Positions 1-11,960 of a stretch of DNA of 64,000 nt are shown one piece after another. The DNA is taken from positions 19,087,190 through 19,151,189 of the forward strand of contig NC_134985.1 of assembly GCF_050947335.1 (NCBI RefSeq), given 5' to 3'. Origin of the DNA: Megachile rotundata (taxonomy: Eukaryota > Arthropoda > Insecta > Hymenoptera > Megachilidae). Made by a program: the position numbers and the translations under genes. The notes beneath the pieces were generated by a model. That model saw only the letters and a program-made list of their open reading frames with translations, was not told the origin of the DNA and did not search any database. The first letter of the stretch is position 1, and every line of letters begins with the position of its first letter.

Positions 1-245
1 TAAAATGGGCCGCTCTCGAACCGCTTCGTCCCGCTCGAACGGAGGCGATCAAACCCTAACGATCCTTCGCATTAAGGGATCGCTCAAATGGCGCGATCGA
101 TCGCGCGGGTGCTCTTAATGCGATTCCATGGGGTCCTGATTGCATAACGATTCCGAGCGCGTAATAACTCCGAGCTAGCGACCGGTTCCTGTTAATTACT
201 CTTCATAATCTCTGTTTCTGTTGCTCGTGCTACGGTTCTTTGCAG

Positions 246-2704
246 CGGTTGGCCTCTGAGCTGGTGTTCATAGACGCGAACGAGGATCTGGCCAAGGCGG
301 AGGCGGAAGATATTAGTCATGCGGCAACGTTTCTAGGCAATCCGAAGATCATTGGCACCAAAGGTGAAAAGAAACTCTGACCTCTGATCCGTTTGCTCCG
401 TTCAGCCAGAGCACGATCCTTTGCAGATTACTCGTTGGCCAGAGACGCTACGGTCTGCGTGATTACCGTGGGTGACAAGTCGACGAACGAGCAGGATGAC
501 AATACTTTGCTGGAACAGAATTTGAATATCTTCAAGGAGGTTATACCTAATGTCTGCAAATATGCACCGAACAGCGTACTCTTGGTCGTGACATCGCCAG
601 GTGTGTACATTTCTTATTCCTTTGTGGATGAAACTTACCGATATGTCATAAGTATATGAACATCTGTGGCCTAATTATAATGACGCGTTTAATATATAAG
701 TGCACATGCTTTTATTAATCCACGTGTTCGACGATCGATGTATTCTTGATTCACATCTAATTTATTTTTTATAAGTAAAAAAGGAATAACACCTTCCAAT
801 ACGATATCGAATTACGTTTCAGTGAATATACTGTCGTTCGCAGCCATGAAACTGTCCGGTTTCCCACCGCATCGCGTGGTAGGTCTCGGAACATTCTTAG
901 ACAGCTGCAGGTTTCAATACTTCATTGCACAGAAGCTTGGAATTTCGGCGAAAGCGGTGCAGGCGTCTATAATCTGTGAAAACGGACCCACATCGGGTGA
1001 GCATCAAAAACCATTCCCCTTGTCGCGTGTCTGAAATGCGAACGTTCAAAGATAAATCGAATATCGATCGAGCAGTACCTATCTGGTCCGCCGTAACCGT
1101 AATGGGCATCAAACTGAAAGACATCAATAAGAATATCGGTACCAAGACGGATCCCGAAGCGTGGAGTGAGCTGCACTCGAAAGTAATCGACAGCGACAGC
1201 GATCTTATCGCGAGAAAGGGTTATCGATGCTGGGGAATTGGCGTCTGTGCTGCCGAAGTTGTGGACGCCATCGTACGGAACACCTGCATTTGCATCACCG
1301 TATCTACCTACCTAAAGGTACCCTAAATGAATACTGCAGTCTCATGTCTGACAAGGGCAAATTTGCTATGTTAATTGTTTGTAATTAATTTTGTGATTTA
1401 ATGTTTGGATGCTGAAGTAGCGACTCGATAGCTCTCTACCACATATCGGCGCTTTGCGATCTAAACCGTGACGGTATCGAAGCGTGGTAATACGGTGCAT
1501 GGTGATACGGTAGGTGGTACCATGCGCTGAAGTTTAATGCGTAGCAGTATCTGCGCTTGATAGTACCAAAGTGTTGTGATACCACGCGGCGAAATTTAAC
1601 TCGTAACGATACCTTGCGTTGAGATACCAACGCGTGGCGATACCTTGCGCAGAGATACTAACGCGTGGCGATACCACGCGTCGAATTTGACGCGTAGCGA
1701 TTCTACGCGCTGTAATTCAACGCACAGTAGTACTACGATTGATAATACCAAAGCGTGGCGATACCACGCGCCGAAATTTAACTCGTAACAATACCTTGCG
1801 CTGAGATACCAACGCGTGGCGATACCTTGCGCAGAGATACCACCGCGTGGTGATACCACGCGTCGAAATTTAACGCGTAACGATACTACGCGCCGTAATT
1901 CAACGCATAGTAGTACTATGATCGATAATACCAAAGCGTGATGATACCACGCGCCCAAATTTTGACGCGTAGCAATACCTTGCGTTGAGATACCAACGCG
2001 TGGCGATACCTTGCGCAGAGATACCACCGCGTGGCAATACCACGCGCCAAAATTTGACGCGTAGCGATACTACGCGCTGTAATTCAACGCGCAGTAGTAC
2101 TACGATTGATAATACCAAAGCGTGGCGATACCACGCGCTGAGATACCAACGCGTGGCGATACCTCGCGCCCAAATTTTGACGCGTAGCAATACCTTGCGT
2201 TGAGATACCAACGCGTGGCGATACCTTGCGTCGAGATACCAACGCGTGGCGATACCACGCGCCAAAATTTGACGCGTAGCGATACTACGCGCCGTAACTC
2301 AACGCGCAGTAGTACTACGATTGATAATACCAAAGCGTGGCGATACCACGCGCCGAAATTTAACACATAGGAATACTACGCGCTGAGATACCAACGTGTA
2401 GCGATACCTCGCGCTCAAATTTTGACGCGTAGCGCCGCAACATAGCCCCGAAGTCGGTGAATTATCAAACACCCACTGCCCCCATTTCCTCGCACCCATC
2501 TACAAATCAAACCTTACCAATTTACAGGGTTGTCGACACGGTCTAGACAAAGACGTCTACATGTCCTTGCCCTGCATAGTTGGCAGAGACGGAGTACAGA
2601 CCTTCCTGCGTTATCCATACACTCCAGAAGAACAGGAACAGACAGAAGCATCGTGTCGAACGATCTACGAGACTCAAAAGACGATCCTCCAAACGCTGGA
2701 ATAA
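246..2704 (+). CDS. LDH-like protein, probable pseudoenzyme (5' end outside window)
   Basis: Five coding exons can be joined in frame: 246-363, 427-600, 823-996, 1076-1317 and 2528-2704 (885 nt, 294 codons plus stop). All introns are GT-AG. The product aligns without gaps to residues 43 onward of the Ldh at 16740-18481. The NAD-binding GxGxxG exon is not in the window and must lie upstream. In the numbering of that Ldh, Gln100 is Ser, Arg106 is Asp, Asn138 is Ser, His193 is Asn (CENGPTS in place of GEHGDTS) and Thr248 is Arg. Asp166 and Arg169 are kept (LDSCRF). LDH chemistry requires the His-Asp pair and the loop arginine, so lactate turnover is not expected. The open frame and identical exon lengths argue for a maintained protein rather than a dead pseudogene. 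Its function is unknown. Confidence 0.85.
1430..2445. repeat. Palindromic minisatellite in last intron of the LDH-like gene
   Basis: This imperfect array fills most of the 1.2-kb intron 1318-2527. The basic unit is about 31 bp, built around GCGTGGCGATACC alternating with ACCACGCG, ACTACGCG and GAGATACCAACG. Units form a higher-order period: the landmark TGATAATACCAAAGCGTG recurs near 1738, 1921, 2105 and 2320, giving spacings of about 183, 184 and 215 bp. The last spacing has one extra 31-bp unit. Many units are self-complementary, such as CGCGTGG-CGATA-CCACGCG. Long open frames on the minus strand here are repeat artefacts. Confidence 0.93.
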
Positions 2705-2845
2705 GTATGACGATCTTGATAAGGGCTTCTCGCAAATTTTGTCAACTTTGTGATGTCCGCTGAAAGATCCGAGGGTCGCGAGGCAAGCTTGTACTTCATC
2801 GCGCGAAAGCGAGAATAAACACGCCGAGATGGCAAATAAAAAGTG
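2705..2845 (+). terminator. 3' UTR and poly(A) signals of the LDH-like gene
   Basis: Two AATAAA hexamers lie at 2814-2819 and 2835-2840, 110-136 nt after the stop codon. This spacing fits an insect 3' end. Confidence 0.55.
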
Positions 2846-5800
2846 ACTCGAGGATGATATCGCGAATCGTTTTATGTGCTTGTTTGCATCAGTTAAGAAG
2901 GATTCCGGTATGGCAGGGATAACATTTCCTTTGGAGGGAGGAGCGTTGTGGCGAGGACACGATTAACCCTTTGCACCCGTACGTCTTCTGAAGTTATTTT
3001 TGGTTGATAAATAAGTGAATATTTCGGTGACTATCTTGAGCATCGCTAGAAAATTAGTACGGTTGTAAAGTAAAATTATTATGAATGCAAAGAGTTAAGT
3101 GTCACGTATAATCTTTGATACGAATCAATCTTTGGATCAAGGATTTCGGCCAGTTTGTCGAGATTAATGTATACCAACGATACTTAATATTGTACGAAAG
3201 CGGTTAACCACCCAGACAACAGGGATGATAAAACGATCGCATTTACAAACATAAAGAAGAGCAATTTCGGGGCCGTGGTGGTCAACGATACAGCAATTTG
3301 TTACAAAATTTACTCGGTTCTTTGTCTCTGTCAGCCTTTAAATTAGTCAACGTTCTCACTCGAGAGCTACTGTCAGTGTTAGAAATATCCTCGATAACGC
3401 GTCTCAAATCGATCGTACGAAAAGAGAAATTGTAGGTAGCACGTATTCGTGTTTGTTCGCGTTGTTTTTCGAGCAACGATTGAAAATTACGAATGGAGAG
3501 TCTCATCGAAGCCGCGTACCGAAGCGCGGCGAAGAGAATGCTCGAAAGAGAAAGAGGCAAGGTGGCAAGCTGGTACCTGCTGCTTTTAATGGCTCCACCT
3601 CGTCCCTCTTATTCTCTTTCTCGATTCGTATTCGAAACGAGCCAGGGCCGTAGCAGGAGGGGCCTTCCCTGTCCTCGTGGTTGTCGCGACCTACCAGCGA
3701 ATTCCTCGTGGTACTCGCGACAGGAGCACGACGAGGCAACGGTGATTCATTATCCATGCTAACGAATGTGCGTTACGAGAGGAGAGAAAAGAGAAAGAAC
3801 GAGAAGGGGGTTTCCTGCGGCTGGAAGCCACACCAATAACGACGGGGGAGCACGACAACGTCTTCATCCGCGAGGAGGCAGCGGCTTCTTCTCCGGCGAA
3901 GCCATTTTTCTGTATTATCTCGATGACGCGTCCCGAGTACATAATTTATACCGAGCCAAGCGATTATGGATCTAATGACATAATTCCATCCGTCGACATT
4001 CAGTCTTGTCGTAAAGCGTCCCCGTCCGCATTTGACTTTCAAAAGTGCATCCGAAATTAAAACGTCACTCATCGCCGGTTCTTACGTTCACTCTTACTTT
4101 TTTCTTGCCTCTTTTCGCCGAGTCCCGTCTCCTTCATCGATAACGACAAAAAGCATCCACGGCTAAATTGATATTACCACCGTGCTTGCTCGCTTTCATC
4201 CACATCATCGAGCTTAAGGAGGATATTCGGCCACGCGAAGAAAATTCATATTCCGATACGAGGGGAGGAAGAAAGAGGAGACGTTGAAAACATCGGTCAC
4301 TTGCGAGACACCGCGGTAGGTATTACTAATTATCTTGCTTTTTATTCCTCCCGACTTAATGGTCGAGCTGCTTCGAGAGGCACGTACGCGTGTAGGAGGA
4401 TCATTCGAACATCATCGTCGGAATTAATAGCAATGACGAACGGTACATTTAATACGAATTAAATATTCAAATTATTCTTAGAGGTATACATGTGTACATA
4501 TTTTATAGTATGCATCTCGATGCAGGTTACCCATGACCCCGTAGTAGTCGCATTAAAAAGACTTCTTCCCAGGTGCAATATCGAAACACTTCTACAACTT
4601 CGATACGCGTGCAGCAGGAGATCCCGAAGCACTTCGGATACCGTCGTAAACTTGTTGCGATACAGCAGGGGGGCGAGAGGACCAGGTCAGCTCTTGATTG
4701 AGTTACGATTTAATTAGTCCGCGTGGCCAATCAGTAATTAAGATATCCGCTAATCAACGGATCCTCTTCTCCACCCCTTCGATCCTTTCTGGACTTGTAT
4801 TAGCAGACCTGCTCCCCTTCCGTCCTAAGGATTCTCTATCTTCCTTCGTTGTTCCTCCTTCCTGCTTCCAGGTACAGTGCCAGTGAATCAATTGACCACG
4901 ATTGGGCAGCCCCCAGGATTCTAATGATTAATCCCCGAAAAAGAAGGAAACGGCTCGAGGGGAACACAAAAAGTCGATAGCCACAGACTCGTTATGCATA
5001 CCGGCTTTCGGACACGATTTATTCTATGCTCTGTTTTCTTCGATTATAAATTAAATTCAGCCTGTGGAATTATATGGAAAGAAGCTGTAAATTGTAGTTT
5101 GGTACATGAGAGGATTTTCTCTTCCACGCTGAACGAAAATATTTCGGTTTTACGGCGTAAGATACGGTTAAATTGTTATCGACATAAATGCGAGACTTCT
5201 GTTTCGAAATAGATGTCACTTTCAATGGAGCAGAACGCTGTTCCAGCCGGCCCCAAGTAGAAATCACGACGAGATTAATCACCTGTTCGGACCGTTGCTA
5301 TAAGTCTCGGTACACTTGTTACCCCATTAAATCAAATATATGGTACCAGACCCCATGGAAAGATGCTCGTAATTCATAATAACTACGGTAGTTATGCGTC
5401 TTGCTTGGGCGGTCTGTGACAAATATTCTAAGCAAGTATTTAGTACGTTGAACAACATCTCTCGAGCGTGTTGATTAAACAAGTCCCTATGAGAGTAATT
5501 ACAATTATAAAAATTAGACATATTAGTTTTGTTGACGGATATATTAACACCTCGACTGTCATATCTGTCGATCCAATTAGAGTTATCTTGCGTACTTGAA
5601 AGTGTAGATAATCGCAATAATTAAATACCTCTAAAATTAGCAGATAAGATTCTGTGAAAACAAACTATTGACATTAAAACTTAATAAGAAAGAAATATTT
5701 TATTATTTTCTTTGTTCATATTTCTTATGACGTAAATGTTTTATAAAGGTCAAAAAGTCCAGGAAAAAAATGTGGACGATCGCGGCATCTGTTGGATGAG

Positions 5801-8639
5801 TCAAGAACCCTACTGCAGTGAATGACCCACAGAAACCATCGTTCAAACTTTCAAGTCAACACTTGTTAAAAGTACACCGATTTTATCGAAAGCAACGGAT
5901 TCCGGAAGCGTTGGTAACCGGTTAGCGATAGCTAAGATCGATTTCTTTTCTCGAACTCCAAAGTTCTGAGCGTTTGAACAGGAAAGGTGATACGAATTCG
6001 GTCAACACGATTTTCTTAGCGAGATTAAGCTTCGTATCGGTCCGGTGCGTGAGATAGCGTTGATTGTAATTAATAGCCGGGTATTGCGTTAGCTCTGCAG
6101 CTGGTTAATTGTCGAGAGAAGATTAATGGCGCGAAATCACGCCAATACCGGACCGATTGTCCAAAAGCAACTCGTGTTTTGGCCGTGGCCAACTGCAAAA
6201 CTCGTTTCTCGTTACATTTGTTCGAACGATAAAGCGAAACAGAGCTCGCCCGCGGAAAATTATTCGCGACTGGATCCAAACACAATAAACATACATATAT
6301 TTTTATCGGACCGCACCCTGTATCGGTGGAATTAATTAAGATTTATTAGAAGAAATCTGGTATCGTATCGATTCGTTAAATAGTTCACACCTGTTGAGTC
6401 TAATGTGGATCGACTTAAGAATTATGACCTGTCATCTTTGAATTAGTTGTTAAAAAAAAAGGAGCAGATTTCGAGGACTGAAGCCTTCTTAGGCTGAAAT
6501 ATGCGTGCTTCTGACGCTCTAAAATTTTAATACTTTTCTACAAAGAAAATATATGTATTCAAGTAGAATACACTGCTTCAAATAGAATTATACCCATAAG
6601 AAATTTAAAAAATTCCTTTTTAATCTTACGTACATAATTTTATGTAATTATTAATCAATGCAAGGATCTCATTAATTCCTAATATCCTTTAATTACTATG
6701 CAAGTTCTGAGTGTTCAGACTTGACCTCGAGAACCTCGTGTACGATTGACAGATTCGAATCATATAATTTAAAATTAATTTCGGATTCAACCAGGAAGTA
6801 AAGTGTATATTAACTATCGCTATTTCATACATTAGCAATTTCGCGGTAGCCAAGTTAATCACCGCAGGTTTGTGCGATCGTATATTCCCTTGGCAAGTAT
6901 TTACAAAAATCTCGAGACTAATCGAGTGTCTATAGATACATGTTCGTGAAGGTAATTACCTCGGTAATGATGCATCGTACGGAATACTGTAACCTTTAAT
7001 ACTACACGTGACCATTGCAATCGAATTTGTAGAAAAAAAGGGTGAAATTCCAAATTCCAGTGATAATTGCAACACGCCAAGTGCAAGTGATTCGATACTT
7101 GACCCTTGATAGCGAGGTAAAAAGTGTTGCTTTAAACCTTGCACAATCTATCACCATTTCGGATAATAGTGAAAGAGCTGGTGTCACGGATAACAGTCGG
7201 GTCGGGAGGTTAAACAAGATAGCGCGGTAAATTTATCATTAATTAGGATGATGCATCGTTGAACCGATTACTCCTGATTAATAGCGGACACGATGTTATT
7301 GTTTCTTTAATGATGTTTTAATTGTTCGATTGTCTGCTGTATCAACTCCGTGCAGCGTTAATGTCAACAAGGAGAGTTCAATGATGCGTATACAATACTC
7401 ATAATTTATCTGTACTGGTCGTATCAAAATAAATGAAACAGGTAAAAAGGATAGAAATAATAGCTATTAATTTTTTGTAGTTATAACAGTCATTGTTTGT
7501 AGACATTTAATTAATTTAATTAATTTAATTAACTTGTAAATATTTTACGTTTAATCTTGTTTTCAAACGAGTCTGCTTTCTCGGCGTTTATGTAATGTCC
7601 AAAATAATTTTATCTAGCGAACGTGTATCTGATTAACATCAAGTTTCAATTAAGTTACACACGCCAAGTACGTGTCTATCATTTATTAGTGAATGCTTAC
7701 TCATAATCACTCTCGATCTAATTTTATACCTTATCAAATGCTTGTATCAACAGAACAAAGAGACTGATTCATGTTGGGACCTAATAAATTCAATAACCTC
7801 TAACCATATAATAATCGGAACTCTGTAGCATAAGCGCACCGTCCGCTCGGTGCTTTTTCACAATTAAAGGTGCATTATACATTGTGCATCAACCCCTAGC
7901 CTTATCATGACAATAGATCTCAATTTATCTAAATAAGCTCCATTACATAATTCTATCGCAACGAATAGAATTTATTCTATCTCTGCTAGCTTTACAAACC
8001 TATTTCTCATACAACTTCTCTTACAGCCAATCCCTTACAGTTCAGAATAAACATACCCTCGCGTTTTTAATCGCGTACAATTTTCTTTCAAATCAAGCAA
8101 GACGTTTATAACCCGAGTAAATCGCATTCTCTCGGTCGAAGGTTGCAAGGAAGATAATAAAGGGATGGTAATTCAGGGGGAATAATTTGTTCGTACGGAT
8201 GGTGGACGTTTCTCCGTTGATTTATAGCAGGATCCTGGATTACCGATCCGCGAGCGTCTAGGTCGCACCTTACCGACGGTAAACCAGGAATAAAACCACG
8301 GTCGAGGTTATACGCAAGTTGAACCTAGACTCGCGTGATCCGTGCCAGATTGCTAGCCGATTATGCCCCGATTCGAGATTTACGAGCCAACCTGTTGGCA
8401 GCATTTATTTATTGTTATGGAGAATCACTTGTTGCGTTCAACGATCCTGTTTACTTCAGGAGTGATTGTCTTCGGGGTGATTCGCTTTCTTTGCACGCGT
8501 GAATGCTCTCAAATCGACCACCCACAAGTGGTTGTATACATGGCTGAAGATTTCATTGCTACGAACACTACTCGATCTCTCTTTTATTCAAGTATTAACT
8601 GCGAGAGTGAAATTAGTTTGTGGGACTTAGAAATTTTGG
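2846..8639. other. Intergenic, no gene recognised
   Basis: I found no exon series, domain or RNA gene on either strand. Open frames are short and overlap in several frames. A small TTAATTAA-type tandem lies near 7509-7532. A 95-codon frame at 8363-8650 has one hydrophobic stretch but no recognisable domain, and it runs into the next array. Confidence 0.6.
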
Positions 8640-8649
8640 AACTTTGGTA

Positions 8650-9380
8650 GTTTAGAATTTTGGAAATTTCAAGTTTCAGACAAGTGAAAATTCAAGGTTT
8701 TGAGACTTCGGGATTGTAGGATCTTGGGTTTTGGAACGTTGGAATATTTCAAGGTTCAGACAAGAGAAAATTCAAGGTTTTGAGACTTCGGGATTGTAGG
8801 ATCTTGGGTTTTGGAACTTTGGAATATTTCAAGGTTCAGACAAGAGAAAATTCAAGGTTTTGAGACTTCGATATTGTAGGATCTTGGATTTTGGAACTTT
8901 GGAATATTTCAAGGTTCAGACAAGAGAAAATTCAAAGTTTTGAAATTTCGGGATTGTAGGATCTTGGGTTTTGGAACTTTGGAATATTTTAAGGTTCAGA
9001 CAAGAGAAAATTCAAGGTTTTGAGACTTCGGGATTGTAGGATCTTGGGTTTTGGAACTTTGGAATATTTCAAGGTTCAGACAAGAGAAAATTCAAGGCTT
9101 TGATATTTCGTGATTGTAGGATCTTGGATTTTGGAACTTTGGAATATTTCAAGGTTCAGACAAGAGAAAATTCAAAGTTTTGAGACTTCGGTATTGTAGG
9201 ATCTTGGGTTTTGGAACTTTGGAATATTTCAAGGTTCAGACAAGAGAAAATTCAATGTTTTGAGACTTCGGGATTGTAGGATCTTGGGTTTTGGAACTTT
9301 GGAATATTTCAAGGTTCAGACAAGAGAAAATTCAAGGTTTTGAGATTTCGGGATTTTAAGATCTTGGGTTTTGGAATTTT
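8650..9380. repeat. 80-bp tandem array
   Basis: Eight consecutive full 80-bp units occupy 8701-9340, with partial units on both sides. The landmark GGATTGTAGGATCTTGG repeats every 80 bp. Each unit also contains TTTGGAA and AATATTTCAAGGTTCAGAC. Units differ by a few substitutions and by almost no length change. Flanking DNA (8620-8700 and 9340-9430) carries degenerate versions of the same words, so the array probably grew from a simple AT-rich repeat. Confidence 0.95.
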
Positions 9381-11084
9381 TGAATTCTATGATCTTAGAA
9401 CTTAGAATTTTAGACTCTCAGAAATCTACATCACTACAATTTGCACTCAACACTCTTAATTTACACCCTTGTCACTCGTACAATATCAACCCGCAAGATT
9501 CCCGTCAAGATCTCATATTTTGAATCGAGTAATTTAATTAGCACATATTATTGATGATATCTGAACGTAATATCGTATCGATGTCGCGCATCTAAAATTT
9601 CTAGACAAGTACTCGATTTGATCGATTAGAACGCACGGGCACGATCGGAAATCGTGTTCGATGAGCAAGGCTGATTCGCATTAACGAACCACGCGAATCA
9701 CAATATTAACGCACTGTCGAAAGACTTTTCACGCTCGCGTTGGCTCGTTTATCACGGTTTACATTCACGGTTATCGGTAACACACGCACTCGACTTCCCA
9801 GTTGCTTATCGGTAGGACGTTCGCCGCGAAACTGATGCTTCCATACGATTAATTAATCATGTGTTCAAATGTTGAGAATGGTAGTGGAGCTGAGGTTGCG
9901 AATGAAATAGATAAGAAACGAGTAAGATCGTAATACGAGATCACATGCGATGCTGATTCATTATAGAGATATTGATTAACTTGTGTAATGAATGATGTTG
10001 GATCATAAATATTATGCATTATTAGTCTGACGACTTATTAGTCCGATATTTATGATCTGTTCGTTTTTGTAGAAAGAGATCGATAATTATATTTTGCAAT
10101 ATTTATCTACAGAATAAATTCCTATTTCGACAGATTTACTATACATTATATAATTTTATTTTATCGATCTGCCAGGTGAAAATACATGAACGATAATTTT
10201 GATATTTATCTATGATTTGGTAAAAATCCAATAGCATCATCGATTCTGTGTCAAGAGTCGATAAGTTTCCGATCGCTTAATTGTATCTGAAGTAGCGAAC
10301 AAAATAGAAAGTGAATGAATGACAAGCATAATCCTTGACAGATCATTCGACAAATTCGTGAAAATACCCAGCGGAAAAGTTCATTGACACTATTTCAAAA
10401 GATCGTAATTCGCTGTTACGCGATTGTATAATCGTATTTCACAATCGTAATCAGCGATTATCAATGTTGCATATACACAGATTTCGCAAGAAACGTACAC
10501 GAGTTCACGATCAACATTCATGACCACGAGAGTGTAACAGCAAAAAGTACCACACGAATATCCAATGGAATTATGTGTTCGAATAATGATGTAAATAAAA
10601 ACAAAAACAAACTGCGGTAACTTTTACCACGGATACGAGAAAGTAAAGATGAAAGTAATTTCGCGTCGGTCGAAAAGCAACATTGTACGATCCACGCCCA
10701 AGTTGTTCCATGAAATTACACTCACCGGTAATTTATTTTTGCCCCTTTTAAATTGAAATAGCTTTTGTTTTTCTCCATTTGCCTCTTGCTGGTTGCGATC
10801 ACGAAATAAACGGGTACCAAGATATCTGCTACGAGATGTGTATTCGAAATGAAACACTTATAATTTTTTTTTTTCAGTAATTCTAGCAAACAGATTTTCG
10901 CAATTAGTTCAACTGACAATGTAGTGATTTAGTTCGTTGATAGTTTGCAACTTTGAAATGGGAATTTATCAAGTCTGGTTTCCTTACTTGGGAACTTGCC
11001 GAGGTATTACTCACTTTTGAAAGTGGTATAAATCTTAGTTTAGGATAGAACTTCTTAGTTTAGGATATTTAGGATATTTTAGTA
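9381..11084. other. Intergenic, no gene recognised
   Basis: This is AT-rich sequence with no credible exon chain on either strand. The minus-strand frame at 10624-10857 has no recognisable domain. Confidence 0.6.
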
Positions 11085-11960
11085 CTTGCTGTGTAATTGG
11101 AATATGTGGATTTTGGGGTTCGAGAATTTTGGGATGCGGAGATTTGGGGATGTGGGGATTTGGGGATGTGGAAATGTGGAGATGTGGAAATTTGGAGGCG
11201 TAGAAATTTGGAAATGTGGGAATTTGGAGGCGTAGAAATTTGGGGATGTGGGGATTTGGGGATGTGGAGATTTGGGGATGTGGAGAGTAGGGAATATGGA
11301 AATTTGCGAATGTAGAGATTTGGGGATGTGGAAATTTGGAGGCGTAGAAATTTGGAAATGTGGAAATTTGGAGGCGTAGAAATTTGGAAATGTGGGAATT
11401 TGGAGGCGTAGAAATTTGGGGATGTGGGGATTTGGGGATGTGGGGATTTGGGGATGTGGGGATTTGGGGATGTGGGGATTTGGGGATGTGGGGATTTGGG
11501 GATGTGGGGATTTGGGGATGTGGAGATTTGGGGATGTGGAGAGTAGGGAATATGGAAATTTGCGAATGTAGAGATTTGGGGATGTGGGGATTTGGAGGCG
11601 TAGAAATTTGGAAATATGGGAATTTGGAGGCGTAGAAATTTGGGGATGTGGGGATTTGGGGATGTGGAAATTTGGGGATGTGGAAATTTGGGAATGTAGA
11701 GATTTGGGGATGTAGAGATTTGGAGGCGTAGAAATTTGGAGATGTGAGAATTTGGAGGCGTAGAAATTTGGGGATGTGGGAATTTGGGGATGCAGGGATT
11801 TGGGGATGTGGAGATTTGGAGATGTGGAAAGTAGGGAATATGGAAATTTGGGAATGTAGAGATTTGGAGATGTGGAGATTTTGGGACGTAGAGATTTGAG
11901 GATGTGGAAATTTGGGGATGTGGAGATTTGGGGATGTCGAGGTTTAGGGATGCAGCGATT
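11085..11960 (+). repeat. G-rich 16-bp minisatellite with G-quadruplex potential
   Basis: The array is built of GGGGATTTGGGGATGT and close variants (GAAATTTGGAGGCGTA, GGAGAGTAGGGAATAT). The core at 11418-11517 holds 13 GGGG tracts, each separated by a four-base loop (ATGT or ATTT), with no interruption. All guanine runs lie on the + strand. Three 16-bp units make 48 bp, so long in-frame proteins of 16-residue repeats appear on both strands. These are artefacts of the repeat. Confidence 0.95.

Noticed and set aside
1436..2499. Several minus-strand frames with RWYLSARY-type repeats
   Set aside because: Translation of the intronic minisatellite in the LDH-like gene.
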